A stretch of 36,327 bases of DNA from the NCBI RefSeq assembly GCF_010894455.1, contig NZ_JAAIXY010000041.1, forward strand, positions 1 to 36,327, read 5' to 3'. Positions 15,951 to 24,504 of the stretch are shown piece by piece. Both the position numbers and the translations under genes were made by a program. This DNA comes from Myxococcus eversor (GTDB taxonomy: Bacteria; Myxococcota; Myxococcia; Myxococcales; Myxococcaceae). The notes under the pieces are model-generated. The model had not been told where the DNA came from. It searched no databases and worked only from the letters and a program-made list of their open reading frames with translations. Position 1 is the first letter of the stretch, and every line of letters starts with the position of its first letter.

Positions 15951-17321
15951 ATGGAACACGACGGGTCGACGCTCCGGCCAAGCGCTGAGGGAGGAGGGCA
16001 GGGGGCCTCGGACGCGGCGCGCGTTCCCGGGCTGGTGCGCCTCTTCGGTGGAGGCACGGCGTTGGCCGTGGCGCTCCGGATACCGCCCGAGGGCCTGGAG
16101 CTGGGACGAGGCCCCCTGCTGGGCGAGGTCCAGGACCCGAGGATGTCGCGCCGCCATGCTCAGGTCCGCTTCGATGGGAAGCACTTCCAGGCCGTCGACC
16201 TGGGAAGCCAGAACGGAACCTGGGTGGATGGGGAGCCGCTCGCTCCCGGCGCGCCTCGCGAGGTGCGCACGGTGCTGCGCATGGGGGACTCGCTCTTCGT
16301 CCCGAGCCTCGACGTGAGGCCCCTGGAGGAGCACGGCGTCGTGCTGGTGGACGGCTTCGTGCGCGGCCCGGGGGGGCGGCGGCTGCTCGCGGAGGTGACT
16401 CGCGCGGCCGAGCTGGGCTTCTCCCTCCACATCCATGGCGAGAGCGGCGCTGGCAAGGAGGGCCTGGCGCGCGCCTTCCATCAACATGGCCCCCGGCGCG
16501 AGGGCCCCTTCGTCGCCGTCAACTGCGCCGCCATTCCCGAGGGCATCGCGGAGCGGCTCCTCTTCGGAGTCCGGCGCGGCGCGTACTCCGGCGCGGAGGC
16601 GGATGCCCTGGGGTACCTCCAGGCCGCCGATGGCGGCACGCTCTTCCTCGACGAGGTGGTGGAGTTGGACCTGTCCGTCCAGGCCAAGCTGCTGCGGGCC
16701 CTGGAGACGCGCGAGGTGCTTCCCCTGGGGGCCTCCCGGGCGAAGACGGTGGACGTGCACCTGTGCTCCGCGAGCAACAAGGACCTGCGCGCCCTGGTGG
16801 CCCGAGGGGGCCTGCGAGAGGACCTGTACTTCCGCATGGGCCGCCCGGAGGTGGTGGTGCCACCCCTGCGCCAGCGTCCCGAGGAGCTGCCCCTCCTGCT
16901 CCAGCGCGAGGCGGAGCGCGTGGCCCCGGGGCTCGGGCTCCACGTCTCCCTGGTGGAGCAGTGTCTCCTGCGGCCCTGGCCGGGAAACATCCGCGAGTTG
17001 CTGGTGGAACTGCGTGGCGCCATCCAGGGCGCGCAGCTCCAAGGGGCCACCCGTGTGGAGGCTCGACACCTGAGCCCCACCGCGGGGACCGCCTTCGGCC
17101 CGGGGAGCGCCACGCCTCCGAGCGGCCCCGAGCCCAGGCCCGAGCCGCGCGCGGAGGCGCCCGAGCCTGATGAGCGGGCCCGACTGGAGGAGGCCCTCCG
17201 TCAGCAAGGGGGCAACGTCTCCGCGACGGCGCGCGCGCTCGGCCTGCACCGCACCCAGCTTCGTCGGCTGCTGCGCAGGCATGGGCTCGACAGCGCGGAG
17301 ACGACACCCGAGCCGGAGTAA
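15951..17321 (+). CDS. FHA-domain sigma-54-dependent activator
   Basis: A 456-aa enhancer-binding protein. An FHA domain at about residues 48-118 has the canonical motifs LGRGP, MSRRHAQV and DLGSQNGTWVDG, so it should bind phosphothreonine and be under Ser/Thr kinase control. The AAA+ domain follows: Walker A GESGAGKE (163-170), the sigma-54 contact loop GAYSGA (210-215, normally GAFTGA), Walker B TLFLDEV (230-236) and arginine-finger region LREDLYFR. A Pro-rich linker leads to a Fis-type helix-turn-helix at about 410-446. The Ser in place of Thr in the loop is conservative but worth noting. A kinase gene lies 1.7 kb away, a possible but unproven partner. It is divergent from the ADYC-like lipoprotein. 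Confidence 0.93.
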   Translation: MEHDGSTLRPSAEGGGQGASDAARVPGLVRLFGGGTALAVALRIPPEGLELGRGPLLGEVQDPRMSRRHAQVRFDGKHFQAVDLGSQNGTWVDGEPLAPGAPREVRTVLRMGDSLFVPSLDVRPLEEHGVVLVDGFVRGPGGRRLLAEVTRAAELGFSLHIHGESGAGKEGLARAFHQHGPRREGPFVAVNCAAIPEGIAERLLFGVRRGAYSGAEADALGYLQAADGGTLFLDEVVELDLSVQAKLLRALETREVLPLGASRAKTVDVHLCSASNKDLRALVARGGLREDLYFRMGRPEVVVPPLRQRPEELPLLLQREAERVAPGLGLHVSLVEQCLLRPWPGNIRELLVELRGAIQGAQLQGATRVEARHLSPTAGTAFGPGSATPPSGPEPRPEPRAEAPEPDERARLEEALRQQGGNVSATARALGLHRTQLRRLLRRHGLDSAETTPEPE

Positions 17322-17570
17322 TGGCGCGCGCCGTGCGTGATTTCCCGCGAGGGAGTGTTCGATATTCCCTGGCGCCGCCGTCGAACGTGGATGTCTACAC
17401 TCAGGATGGACGGCGCTGTTTCAGGCTGCTTGCAAATTTTGCCATTGTATTGACTGCGAGGCCCTGTGTGCACTTGAGCTGGTAAATCAGGAAAGGCCTG
17501 CCAGGATGCCGCGCCGCGCTCAAGGGCCCGCGACACGCCAGACGTCAATCCCTATCATCCGGAAGCGGGC

Positions 17571-17576
17571 AGGAGG
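17571..17576 (+). promoter_or_regulatory. AGGAGG ribosome binding site deciding the GTG start at 17586
   Basis: A perfect AGGAGG lies nine bases before the GTG at 17586. It supports the lipoprotein leader frame over the longer reading of the GH6 frame from 17609, whose extra N-terminal residues are Arg/Gly-rich and look like an out-of-frame translation. Confidence 0.7.
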
Positions 17577-17585
17577 AATCGTTTC

Positions 17586-17765
17586 GTGCAACTGCGTCGA
17601 CAAGTGGGTTGGGCGCTGGTGGCGTCCCTGGTGTCCGCGTGCGGTCCCTCCGCGCGGTCCGCGCCAGAGACGGAGACCGAGGGCGTGGTGGCCTCGCCGC
17701 TCGCGGAGCTGGTCGTCAATGGCACCTTCGGCGGCGGGACGGCGGCTCCGGACCCGTGGGAATGA
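17586..17765 (+). pseudogene. Lipoprotein leader and start of a binding module, out of frame with GH6
   Basis: Starting at GTG 17586 behind a perfect AGGAGG, this frame encodes 59 residues: signal peptide QLRRQVGWALVASLVSAC with lipobox VSAC (Cys19), an acidic linker, then ELVVNGTFGGGTAAPDPWE and TGA. The NGTFxGGT..PW pattern is how CBM4/9-type carbohydrate-binding modules usually begin. The stop overlaps the first ATG of the GH6 domain in the -1 frame (ATGA at 17762-17765). The simplest reading is that this is the true 5' end of the cellulase gene, separated by a one-base frameshift or by a deletion that removed most of the binding module. Inserting one G in the GGG run at 17758-17760 would give a continuous protein. 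A sequencing error or coupled translation are the alternatives. Confidence 0.65.
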
Positions 17766-18631
17766 CGAGCGGCTTCTACCTGGACCCCAACTCGAACTCC
17801 GCCAACTGGGTGCGAAGCAACGGCGGGGACGGGCGCGCGGCACGCATCCAGTCATCCATCGCGAGCAAGCCGGGGGCGCGCTGGTTCGGCAACTGGAGTG
17901 GGGACATCGCCTCGGCGGTGTCTGGTTTCGTCACCGCCGCGGACACGGCGGACAAGCTGCCGGTGCTGGTGGCCTACAACATCCCCGGGCGCGATTGCGG
18001 CAGCCACTCGGGAGGAGGCGCGGGCAGTCCCGAGGCCTACCGTGCATGGATTTCAGCCTTTGTCACGGGCCTGGGCAGCCGCCCGGCCATCGTCATCATC
18101 GCGCCGGACGCGCTCGCCCAGCTCGACTGTCTGCCCAATGAGACGGAGCGGCAGACGCGGCTCGGCCTGTTGCGCTATGCGACGGAGCAGTTGAGGGACC
18201 GTGCCCCCAACACGTGGGCCTATATGGATGGCGGCAACGCCAACTGGATTGCCGCAGACACCACGGCGCAGCGACTGGAGTCCTCCGGGGTCCGCAACAT
18301 CCGGGGCTTCGTGCTGAACGTGTCGAACTTCTTCACCACGGCCCAGTCGACGACGTTCGGGGCGTCGGTGAACAGCTCGCTCAACTCGCGCTATGGCTAC
18401 ACCAGGCCCTTCGTGGTGGACACCAGCCGCAACGGCAACGGCCACAATGGCGAGTGGTGCAACCCCGGGGGCCGCAAGCTGGGCGCGCTGTCGCAGGTGG
18501 GCGGGGGCGCGGAGATGCTCCTGTGGGTGAAGGTCCCCGGGGATTCCGATGGGAATTGCGGTATCGCTCCGTCGATTCCCGCGGGCCAGTTCAGCCCCGA
18601 CATCGCCACCCGCCTCATCGACGGGATTTGA
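17762..18631 (+). CDS. GH6 family cellulase catalytic domain
   Basis: A glycoside hydrolase family 6 domain (289 aa from the ATG at 17762), the inverting endoglucanase/cellobiohydrolase family. It begins GFYLDPNSNSANWVRSN and shows KLPVLVAYNIPGRDCG (conserved Asp), VIIAPDALAQLDCLPNETE with the catalytic-acid Asp, NTWAYMDGGNANW, FVVDTSRNGNGHNGEWCNPGGRKLG and LLWVKVPGDSDGNCG. The usual Glu before PD in the acid motif is Ala here (IIAPD, normally IIEPD). In this frame it lacks its own signal peptide; the leader is in the preceding frame (17586-17765). If the genes are truly separate it would stay in the cytoplasm, which makes little sense for a cellulase. A bidirectional hairpin follows the stop. 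Confidence 0.9.
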   Translation: MTSGFYLDPNSNSANWVRSNGGDGRAARIQSSIASKPGARWFGNWSGDIASAVSGFVTAADTADKLPVLVAYNIPGRDCGSHSGGGAGSPEAYRAWISAFVTGLGSRPAIVIIAPDALAQLDCLPNETERQTRLGLLRYATEQLRDRAPNTWAYMDGGNANWIAADTTAQRLESSGVRNIRGFVLNVSNFFTTAQSTTFGASVNSSLNSRYGYTRPFVVDTSRNGNGHNGEWCNPGGRKLGALSQVGGGAEMLLWVKVPGDSDGNCGIAPSIPAGQFSPDIATRLIDGI

Positions 18632-18644
18632 GTCCGCGCCCGTC

Positions 18645-18673
18645 GCTCCGGGAGCGTGGCTTGCTCCCGGGGC
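18645..18673. terminator. Bidirectional hairpin terminator
   Basis: Arms 18645-18655 and 18663-18673 pair over 11 bp (core CCGGGAGC/GCTCCCGG, one wobble) around a 7-base loop. It occupies the gap between the convergent GH6 and YaiI-family genes, and no T-tract is seen. Confidence 0.55.
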
Positions 18674-18681
18674 CGGGTTGG

Positions 18682-19140
18682 CTAGCCGCGCTTCGGGAGC
18701 AGCCGGGACAGCTCGCGGTCCAGCGCGGCGGCGAAGCGCTGGCGGTCCTGGGCATTGAAGCCGTTCGGACCGCCCGTGACGACGCCGCTCTCCCGCAGCT
18801 CCTGCATGAAGTTCCGCACGGAGAGCCGCTCGGCGATGTTCTCCTCGGAGAACAGCTCGCCGCGCGGGTCCAACGTCACCACGCCCCGTGGTACCAGCAG
18901 CGCCGCGAGCGGGATGTCCTGCGTGACAGCCAGGTCTCCCTTCTGCGCCGAGGTGGCGATGTGCTGGTCCGCCACGTCGAGCCCGGCGCCCACCTGCACG
19001 GTGGAGACGAACTCCGAGCGGGGCAGGTTCATCGACCGGTTGGCGACGAACACGAGAGGCACCTTGAGGCGCTGCGAGGCGCGCAGGAGGATTTCCCGGA
19101 CGGGGCCCGGACAGGCATCGGCATCGACCCAGATTTTCAT
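18682..19140 (-). CDS. YaiI/YqxD family protein (DUF188/UPF0178)
   Basis: A 152-aa protein, the normal length for the DUF188 family. It starts MKIWVDADACPGPVREILLRA, and has VFVANRSMNLP, TVQVGAGLDVADQHIATSAQKGDLAVTQDIPLA (split here by the family's conserved D residues) and FMQELRESG. The fold is PIN-like with conserved acidic residues, so nuclease activity has been suggested, but no role is established. The ATG at 19140 matches the family N-terminus, with AGGA about 11 bases upstream; an 18-residue in-frame extension is probably not translated. It is divergent from the M14 peptidase gene and probably unrelated to it. Confidence 0.93.
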   Translation of the reverse strand: MKIWVDADACPGPVREILLRASQRLKVPLVFVANRSMNLPRSEFVSTVQVGAGLDVADQHIATSAQKGDLAVTQDIPLAALLVPRGVVTLDPRGELFSEENIAERLSVRNFMQELRESGVVTGGPNGFNAQDRQRFAAALDRELSRLLPKRG

Positions 19141-19272
19141 TCGGGCGGCATCCTCGCGTGGAATTCCCGGGCGGTGCGCTGGAATCGTCGACACGGCACG
19201 TCACTGCTCCGACGAGCGCTCACTGGAGGACGGGGTGCGCACATTCGCTGTGTGTCGTCGTGGACGAAGTGC

Positions 19273-19301
19273 TTGACGACGCGGGAGTGCGGCGCTCGGA
19301 T
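19273..19301 (+). promoter_or_regulatory. Candidate promoter TTGACG-17-TCGGAT
   Basis: TTGACG at 19273-19278 and TCGGAT at 19296-19301 are spaced by exactly 17 bp, and the ATG at 19310 follows eight bases later. The -35 is good and the -10 weak. It is the only one of the proposed leaderless promoters here with a recognisable -35. Confidence 0.4.
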
Positions 19302-19309
19302 GCGCGCCC

Positions 19310-20968
19310 ATGTCCCAGCTGCTCACCCGCGCTGAATCGTCGAACTACGCCGAAACCTCGCGTCACTCCCACGTGCTCGCCTTCGTCGACGAGCTCTGCC
19401 GCCGTACGAAGCTCGCCCGACGGGTGGACTTCGGAACGAGCGGCGAGGGCCAGCCCCTGGTGGCGCTCATCGTGAGTGATCGCAACTGCTTCACACCCGA
19501 GCTGGCGCGCAAGCAGAAGAAGGTCGTCGTGCTGGTGGAGGCCAACATCCACTCCGGCGAGGTGGAGGGCAAGGAAGCGGTGCTCGCGCTCGCGCGGGAT
19601 TTGACGCTGACGAAGCTGGGCGCGAAGTTGCTCGACAGGCTGTGCCTGGTCCTGGTTCCCAACTTCAACCCGGACGGCAATGACCGCATCAGCCCCAACA
19701 ACCGCAAGCTCAACCTCAAGAGCCTGGAGGGGCAGGTCAACCCCGAGGGCGGCGTGGGCACGCGCTACACGGGCGAGGGGTGGAACCTCAACCGCGACAG
19801 CACGAAGCAGGAGGCGCCGGAGACGCGCGCCATGGCGAAGCTGCACCAGACGTGGTGGCCGGAGCTGTTCATCGACTGCCACACCACGGACGGCAGCATC
19901 CACGCCTTCGATTTGACGTACGACACGTCGCACTCGAACGAGCCGCTGTTCCAGGAACTGCGCGACTACAACCGGGCCATGTTGGATCGCGTCTCCGAGG
20001 CGGTGAGCAAGCGCCACGGGTTCGAGAGCTTCTGGTACGGCAACTACCGCGAGGAGGACGTTCCCGCCTCGGGCTGGCACACGTACCCGGCGCTGCCGCG
20101 CTTCGGCAGTCACTACCGGGGGCTGCTCGGGCGGCTCGATGTGCTGCTGGAGACGTACAGCTACATCGACTTCCCGCGCCGCTGCGCGGTGACGCGGGCG
20201 TGGTTGCTGGAGCTGTTCCGCGAGGCTGCCCGGAGCGCGAAGGCGTTCCGCTCCGTCACCGAAGGCCAGCAGCAGGCCATCATCGCGCGCGGGACGACGC
20301 CGGACCTCCAGACGCAGGTGGGCATCAACTACGGCGTCGCCACGCGGGATGAGGAGGGCGCGCTGACGTTCGACTACCCGGCGTATGCGAAGGACGGGGA
20401 CCTGGCGCGCATCCAGGCGTTCGACGAGAAGAGCATCGCGGAGCATCGCTTCCCCGGGAAGAAGCGCCGCGTCTACCGCGTGCCGCACCAGCGGACGTTC
20501 ATCCCGACGCAGGCGGTGAGCACGCCGGAGGCGTACCTGGTGCCGGCGGAGCTGGCGCCTCGACTGGAGGGGCACGGGATTCGATTCGAGGTGCTCCCGA
20601 AGGCGCGCCACTTCCTGGTGGACAGCTACCGCATCGCCCGGCGCGAGGAGACCTTCAGCCCCGACGTGGCGGCGAACGTGCCCGCAATCGGCGAGGCCGA
20701 GGTGCCGCTGAGCCAGAAGCCCAAGCCGGTGCGCTTCGAGACGGTGCTGACGGTGTCGCCCGAGCGGACGACGCGCGAGTTCGCCGAAGGGACGCTCTAC
20801 GTGCCCACGGCACAGCGCGCGGGCACGCTGGCCGTGTACCTGCTGGAGCCGCACTCGGACGATGGCTTCTGCCGGTGGCAGTTCCTGGACAAGCTGCTGG
20901 AGGTGGGCGGCATCTACCCCGTGCACCGGGTGGTGCGTCCCGCTCCGGCCCCGAAGAAGGCGGAGTGA
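19310..20968 (+). CDS. M14 zinc carboxypeptidase-like metallopeptidase
   Basis: A 552-aa M14-type enzyme. The zinc ligands are visible: NIHSGEVEGKEA gives His81 and Glu84, and FIDCHTTDGS gives His191. NLNRD at 159-163 is the substrate-binding Asn-Arg pair. The catalytic domain spans about residues 15-330, with an additional ~220-residue C-terminal part not typical of carboxypeptidase A. Such enzymes remove C-terminal residues from peptides or modify cell-wall peptides and peptide conjugates. No signal peptide is present, suggesting a cytoplasmic enzyme. The ATG at 19310 begins eight bases after a possible -10, with no Shine-Dalgarno. The catalytic Glu near the domain end cannot be placed with certainty by eye. 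Confidence 0.88.
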   Translation: MSQLLTRAESSNYAETSRHSHVLAFVDELCRRTKLARRVDFGTSGEGQPLVALIVSDRNCFTPELARKQKKVVVLVEANIHSGEVEGKEAVLALARDLTLTKLGAKLLDRLCLVLVPNFNPDGNDRISPNNRKLNLKSLEGQVNPEGGVGTRYTGEGWNLNRDSTKQEAPETRAMAKLHQTWWPELFIDCHTTDGSIHAFDLTYDTSHSNEPLFQELRDYNRAMLDRVSEAVSKRHGFESFWYGNYREEDVPASGWHTYPALPRFGSHYRGLLGRLDVLLETYSYIDFPRRCAVTRAWLLELFREAARSAKAFRSVTEGQQQAIIARGTTPDLQTQVGINYGVATRDEEGALTFDYPAYAKDGDLARIQAFDEKSIAEHRFPGKKRRVYRVPHQRTFIPTQAVSTPEAYLVPAELAPRLEGHGIRFEVLPKARHFLVDSYRIARREETFSPDVAANVPAIGEAEVPLSQKPKPVRFETVLTVSPERTTREFAEGTLYVPTAQRAGTLAVYLLEPHSDDGFCRWQFLDKLLEVGGIYPVHRVVRPAPAPKKAE

Positions 20969-21083
20969 AGCGGGCAGCACCGGGGCCCTGACGTCAGTTG
21001 GGGCTCCATCAGGGGCGGCCCGTGAGGAATTGAATCCGGGGCCCGCGCAGAGCCACAGTGCAGGGTTCAAAAGGGAGGTTTCC

Positions 21084-22478
21084 GTGAGGAAGTCCGCCGG
21101 ATTGAGTCTGTTGTTGATGATGGGCGTGGGCTGCGCGCATTCGTCTGGAACGTCTAAGGACGTGGTCTCCACCGTGGCCGCCAGGACCTCCCAGGAACTG
21201 TCCCAGCGCGCGAGCAAGGCCTATGACGCCGAGGACTTCGCCACCTGTGCCGACCTGCGCCGACAGGCCGCGGAGGCCATGACGGACGCGGGCCTGCGCT
21301 CGGAGGGGTACTACTCCGCCGCGAGGTGCTCGGCCATGGGCGGTCGCCCCGATGACGCGCTCACCTTCCTGAAGCGTTCGGCCGGCGAGGGCTACCTCTC
21401 CGTGGAGCAACTCCAGTTCGACCCGGAGCTGGCCTCGCTCCGCTCGCTGCCAGGCTGGACGGAGGTGGTGTCTGCCGTCCAGGCCAACCTGGACAAGGCG
21501 GACGCTCCACCCATGCCCCTCCCCGTGCTCATGACCATCGACGTGTCACGCTCGCGTCGCGCCGACGCGGCCTCGGTCATCCAGATGCTGGGCCTGGAGG
21601 TGGGTAAGCCCGTCGTCGGCAGTCGCCATCTGCTGAAGAAGCGCCAGGAGGCCCTGCGTCAGCGATTCAATCTCGCCTATGCCGAGGTGGGAATGATTGC
21701 GTTCTTCGCGGAGGACTTGAAGGGACAGGCCTTCGCCAGCGTGGACCTGGTGGACGCCGAGGATTCGCACCGCTTGAGTTTCCTCCCCATTCCCACCGGA
21801 CACGTGGAGGACCCGGAGGGGCTCGTCGCGCAGTGGCTGGAGTACGACGACAAGGTGGAGCAACTGATGATCAGTGGCGGGTTGAACCCCGAGCAGCCAA
21901 TGACCTGTCGCGTCGCTCACTGCACCTTCGGCTTCGGTCACCCGGAGCTCGCGCCCTACGAGCCGCGCTTCGTCGAGAAGGCGCCGGCCGCTCGGGAGGC
22001 GCTGCTGCGCGTGTTGCGAGAGGACGCCGATGCGAACCGACGCGCGGCGGTCCCCTTGGTGTTGGGCTATGCCGGCACGCCGGAGCAGATCATCGGGTGG
22101 CTCGTGCCCTTCTTCAAGGACCCGGACTCCGGCGTGCGCAACAACGTCGTCCGCGCGGTGCTGGCCTTCCAGGAGGCGTTGGCGCGGCCTGTCGTCGACC
22201 TGCCCGTGGTCTTCGAGGTGATGACGATGCCGAGCGTGATGGACCGGAACAAGGGCACCTACCTGCTGGAGATGGTGCTCGTGAAGCTCACCCCCGATGA
22301 GCTGAAGGCCCGTCGAGCGGAGGTGCTCCAGAAGGTCGGCACCCTGCTCGTGGACATGTCCGCCTACCAGCAGCCCATCAACCGCGAGCCCGCGGTGAAG
22401 GTGCTCCGGCTGCTCTCTGGCGAGGACTTCGAACGTCCCGAACAGTGGCGGGAGTGGCTGTCACGCCAGGGCTACTGA
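21084..22478 (+). CDS. Probable lipoprotein with TPR/HEAT-like helices
   Basis: A 464-aa exported protein. The GTG start at 21084 is fixed by GGGAGG six bases upstream, and it opens with RKSAGLSLLLMMGVGCAHSS, a lipoprotein-like signal with Cys at residue 17 (lipobox GVGC, weak at -3). The mature N-terminus (about 35-120) has TPR-like helices resembling the conserved tail of uncharacterised myxobacterial proteins: DFATCADLRRQAAEAM, SEGYYSAARCSAMGG, then SLRSLPGWTEVV. The C-terminal third has HEAT-like units (AAVPLVLGYAG, GVRNNVVRAVLAF). Function unknown; probably an envelope scaffold. It follows the M14 peptidase with a 115-bp gap and is probably transcribed separately. Confidence 0.85.
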   Translation: MRKSAGLSLLLMMGVGCAHSSGTSKDVVSTVAARTSQELSQRASKAYDAEDFATCADLRRQAAEAMTDAGLRSEGYYSAARCSAMGGRPDDALTFLKRSAGEGYLSVEQLQFDPELASLRSLPGWTEVVSAVQANLDKADAPPMPLPVLMTIDVSRSRRADAASVIQMLGLEVGKPVVGSRHLLKKRQEALRQRFNLAYAEVGMIAFFAEDLKGQAFASVDLVDAEDSHRLSFLPIPTGHVEDPEGLVAQWLEYDDKVEQLMISGGLNPEQPMTCRVAHCTFGFGHPELAPYEPRFVEKAPAAREALLRVLREDADANRRAAVPLVLGYAGTPEQIIGWLVPFFKDPDSGVRNNVVRAVLAFQEALARPVVDLPVVFEVMTMPSVMDRNKGTYLLEMVLVKLTPDELKARRAEVLQKVGTLLVDMSAYQQPINREPAVKVLRLLSGEDFERPEQWREWLSRQGY

Positions 22479-22544
22479 GCTCCGTTCATCCCCGCACGCG
22501 AGCGGTTCGTCCCGGGCGTCATGGAAGCCATCCCCGGGGCCCGC

Positions 22545-22550
22545 TACCCT
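22545..22550 (+). promoter_or_regulatory. Candidate -10 hexamer TACCCT
   Basis: TACCCT lies eight bases before the ATG at 22559 and there is no Shine-Dalgarno. It is the weakest of the TANNNT matches. Confidence 0.25.
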
Positions 22551-22558
22551 TGCCCATC

Positions 22559-23689
22559 ATGCGTGACGAGGAGACGGAGAGACTCCGGGCTGGCGAGGTG
22601 CCCCCCTTGCCATCCTGGGCCGTGTGGCTGGGCGCCCTGGGCTGGTGGCTCGCGGATGCGCTCATCTCCGTGAGCCAGGTCCAGCTCCTCCAGCGCATCG
22701 GCGAGGCGAAGGTCGTCGAGGCCGAGCTGTGGCGCATGTCCCTGGCCAGCTCCCTCTTGTGGGTGCCCTTCACCGTGATGTGTCTGCGCCTGTCCGAGCG
22801 CGTCCCCCTGACGCGCCGGCGCCCGCTCCCCGCCCTGGGCTTCCACCTGGGTGCGTTGCTGCTCGTCGTGCTGGGGAGGGCGACCTTCGTCGTGCTCACC
22901 CAGGACCTCATCGGCTGGTATGAGCGAGAGCCGCACGTGCCCTACGTGCTCGCCCAGAGCGTCGTCAATAACCTGCTGCCCTTCGTGTTGCTGACGGCGG
23001 GCGCCCATGCCCTGGGTCTCGCGCGCAGGGCCCACGTGCGCCAGCGTCGCGCAGACCAACTCCAGGCGCAGCTCGCGGAGGCTCGACTCCAGGCGCTCGC
23101 GTCGCAGCTTCGACCGCACTTCCTGTTCAACGCGCTCAACGCCGTGGCCTCGCTGGTGCACGTGGACCCGGACGCGGCGGAGCGCATGCTGGCGCGATTG
23201 GGAGACCTCCTGCGCCACAGCCTGGAGTCTCATGGGCGACAGGAGGTGACGCTGCGCGAGGAGCAGGCGGCGCTCGCGCCCTACCTGGACATCGAGCAGA
23301 TCCGCTTCGGCGACCGGCTGCAGGTGGCCTGGAGGCTGGCGCCCGAGGTGCTGGAGGCGCGCGTGCCCTATCTGGCCCTGCAACCCCTGGTGGAGAACGC
23401 CATCCGCCACGGCCTGGCACCGCGCGCCGAGCCGGGGCGGATTGAAATCTCCGCCGAGCGGGAAGGGGATGTGCTGCGGCTGCTCGTGCGGGACGACGGC
23501 ATGGGGCCGCCCGTGGGAGGCCCGACGCGAAGTGGCGGCGTGGGCCTGTCCAACCTGCGCGCGCGACTGGCGACGCTCTACGGGGGCCAGGCCGGGCTGG
23601 AGCTTCGGGCGGGGACACCTCGGGGCGCGGTGGTGGAGCTTCGCGTGCCGTTCGACGCGCAGCCAGAGGGGACGAGGGTGGCGGCATGA
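22559..23689 (+). CDS. LytS/YehU-type sensor histidine kinase
   Basis: A 376-aa sensor kinase of the His_kinase (PF06580) type. Four membrane helices lie at about residues 20-45, 60-78, 92-115 and 130-155, followed by a coiled linker. The phosphoacceptor motif is ASQLRPHFLFNALNAVASL with His187; the ATP-binding domain has LQPLVENAIRHGL (N box) and a G box GGVGLSNLRARL. The kinase would autophosphorylate on His187 and pass phosphate to the response regulator encoded directly downstream, with which it overlaps by four bases (ATGA). No extracellular sensor domain is present, so the signal is probably sensed in the membrane. The ATG at 22559 is chosen because the longer reading adds unconserved sequence. 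Confidence 0.93.
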   Translation: MRDEETERLRAGEVPPLPSWAVWLGALGWWLADALISVSQVQLLQRIGEAKVVEAELWRMSLASSLLWVPFTVMCLRLSERVPLTRRRPLPALGFHLGALLLVVLGRATFVVLTQDLIGWYEREPHVPYVLAQSVVNNLLPFVLLTAGAHALGLARRAHVRQRRADQLQAQLAEARLQALASQLRPHFLFNALNAVASLVHVDPDAAERMLARLGDLLRHSLESHGRQEVTLREEQAALAPYLDIEQIRFGDRLQVAWRLAPEVLEARVPYLALQPLVENAIRHGLAPRAEPGRIEISAEREGDVLRLLVRDDGMGPPVGGPTRSGGVGLSNLRARLATLYGGQAGLELRAGTPRGAVVELRVPFDAQPEGTRVAA

Positions 23690-24504
23690 ACACCGAAGCC
23701 GTGGAGTCGGGACTCCTGCGCGTGGCGCTCGCGGATGACGAGCCCCTGGCCCGCTCCCGCCTGCGCGCGCTGCTGGCGGCGGAGCCGAACGTGGAGCTCG
23801 TGGCCGAGGCGACGAGCGGCGCGGAGGCGGTGCGCGCGGTGCTCCACGCGTCTCCGGACGTGCTGTTGCTGGATGTCGAAATGCCCGCGGGTGACGGCTT
23901 CGAGGTCCTCCGCGCGCTGCCTCCGGAGGCAGTCCCCGTGGTTGTCTTCGTCACCGCGTGGCAACACCACGCCGTGCGCGCCTTCGAGGCCCAGGCGCTG
24001 GATTTCCTCCTCAAGCCCTATGACAAGGAGCGCTTCCGGGCCGCGCTCGTCCGGGCTCGCGAGCAGGTGCGGCTGGTGCGACGCAGCGAGGCCGTGGTCC
24101 GTCAGGAGGCCCTCCTGTCCGGGCTGGCGCTGGCGGAGGCCCCGTTGCGCCGCCTGCCGGTCAAGGTCGATGGGCGCATCCGCTTCGTGGACTGCTCCGC
24201 CATCACCCACGTGGAGTCGGAGGCCAACTACGTGCGCGTCCACGTGGGCGGCGAGCAGCACGTGTTGCGCGAGACGCTGACGCATCTGGAGGAGCGGTTG
24301 GATCCGCGTCGGTTCCTGCGCGTGCATCGCTCCGTGCTCATCAACCTGGACCAGGTGCGGGAGATGGAGCCGCTCTCCCAGGGCGAATACCTGCTCGTCC
24401 TCGGGCCGGGGGGCGCCGCCGTGCGCACCGGGCGCAGCCATCGCGCTCGCGTGGAGTCCGCGCTCGGGCTGGGTTCCGGCTCCGGTCCGGAAGGCACGCG
24501 CTGA
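23686..24504 (+). CDS. LytTR-family response regulator
   Basis: A 272-aa response regulator. The receiver domain (about 11-125) has the acidic pair LADDEP (Asp17-Asp18), phosphorylation site VLLLDVEMPAGDG with Asp63, and Lys110 in FLLKPYDK. The LytTR DNA-binding domain (about 155-260) shows LPVKVDGRIRFVDCSAITHVES, NYVRVHVGGEQHVLRETL and FLRVHRSVLINLDQV. It overlaps the kinase stop by four bases (ATGA), so the two are translationally coupled and form a two-component system. LytTR regulators bind direct repeats upstream of target genes; none was confidently identified here. The next gene, a TolB-like exoprotein, begins 146 bp downstream and could be a target, but that is a guess. Confidence 0.95.
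   Translation: MNTEAVESGLLRVALADDEPLARSRLRALLAAEPNVELVAEATSGAEAVRAVLHASPDVLLLDVEMPAGDGFEVLRALPPEAVPVVVFVTAWQHHAVRAFEAQALDFLLKPYDKERFRAALVRAREQVRLVRRSEAVVRQEALLSGLALAEAPLRRLPVKVDGRIRFVDCSAITHVESEANYVRVHVGGEQHVLRETLTHLEERLDPRRFLRVHRSVLINLDQVREMEPLSQGEYLLVLGPGGAAVRTGRSHRARVESALGLGSGSGPEGTR

Noticed and set aside
17609..17761. N-terminal extension of the GH6 frame from ATG 17609
   Set aside because: The extension is Arg/Gly-rich with no signal peptide, while another frame has AGGAGG, a GTG and a lipoprotein signal over the same bases.
20988..20997. CTGACGTCAG palindrome upstream of the HEAT-like lipoprotein
   Set aside because: It is short and lacks the two-base centre of the GCTGAC..GTCAGC sites; it may be chance in this GC-rich sequence.
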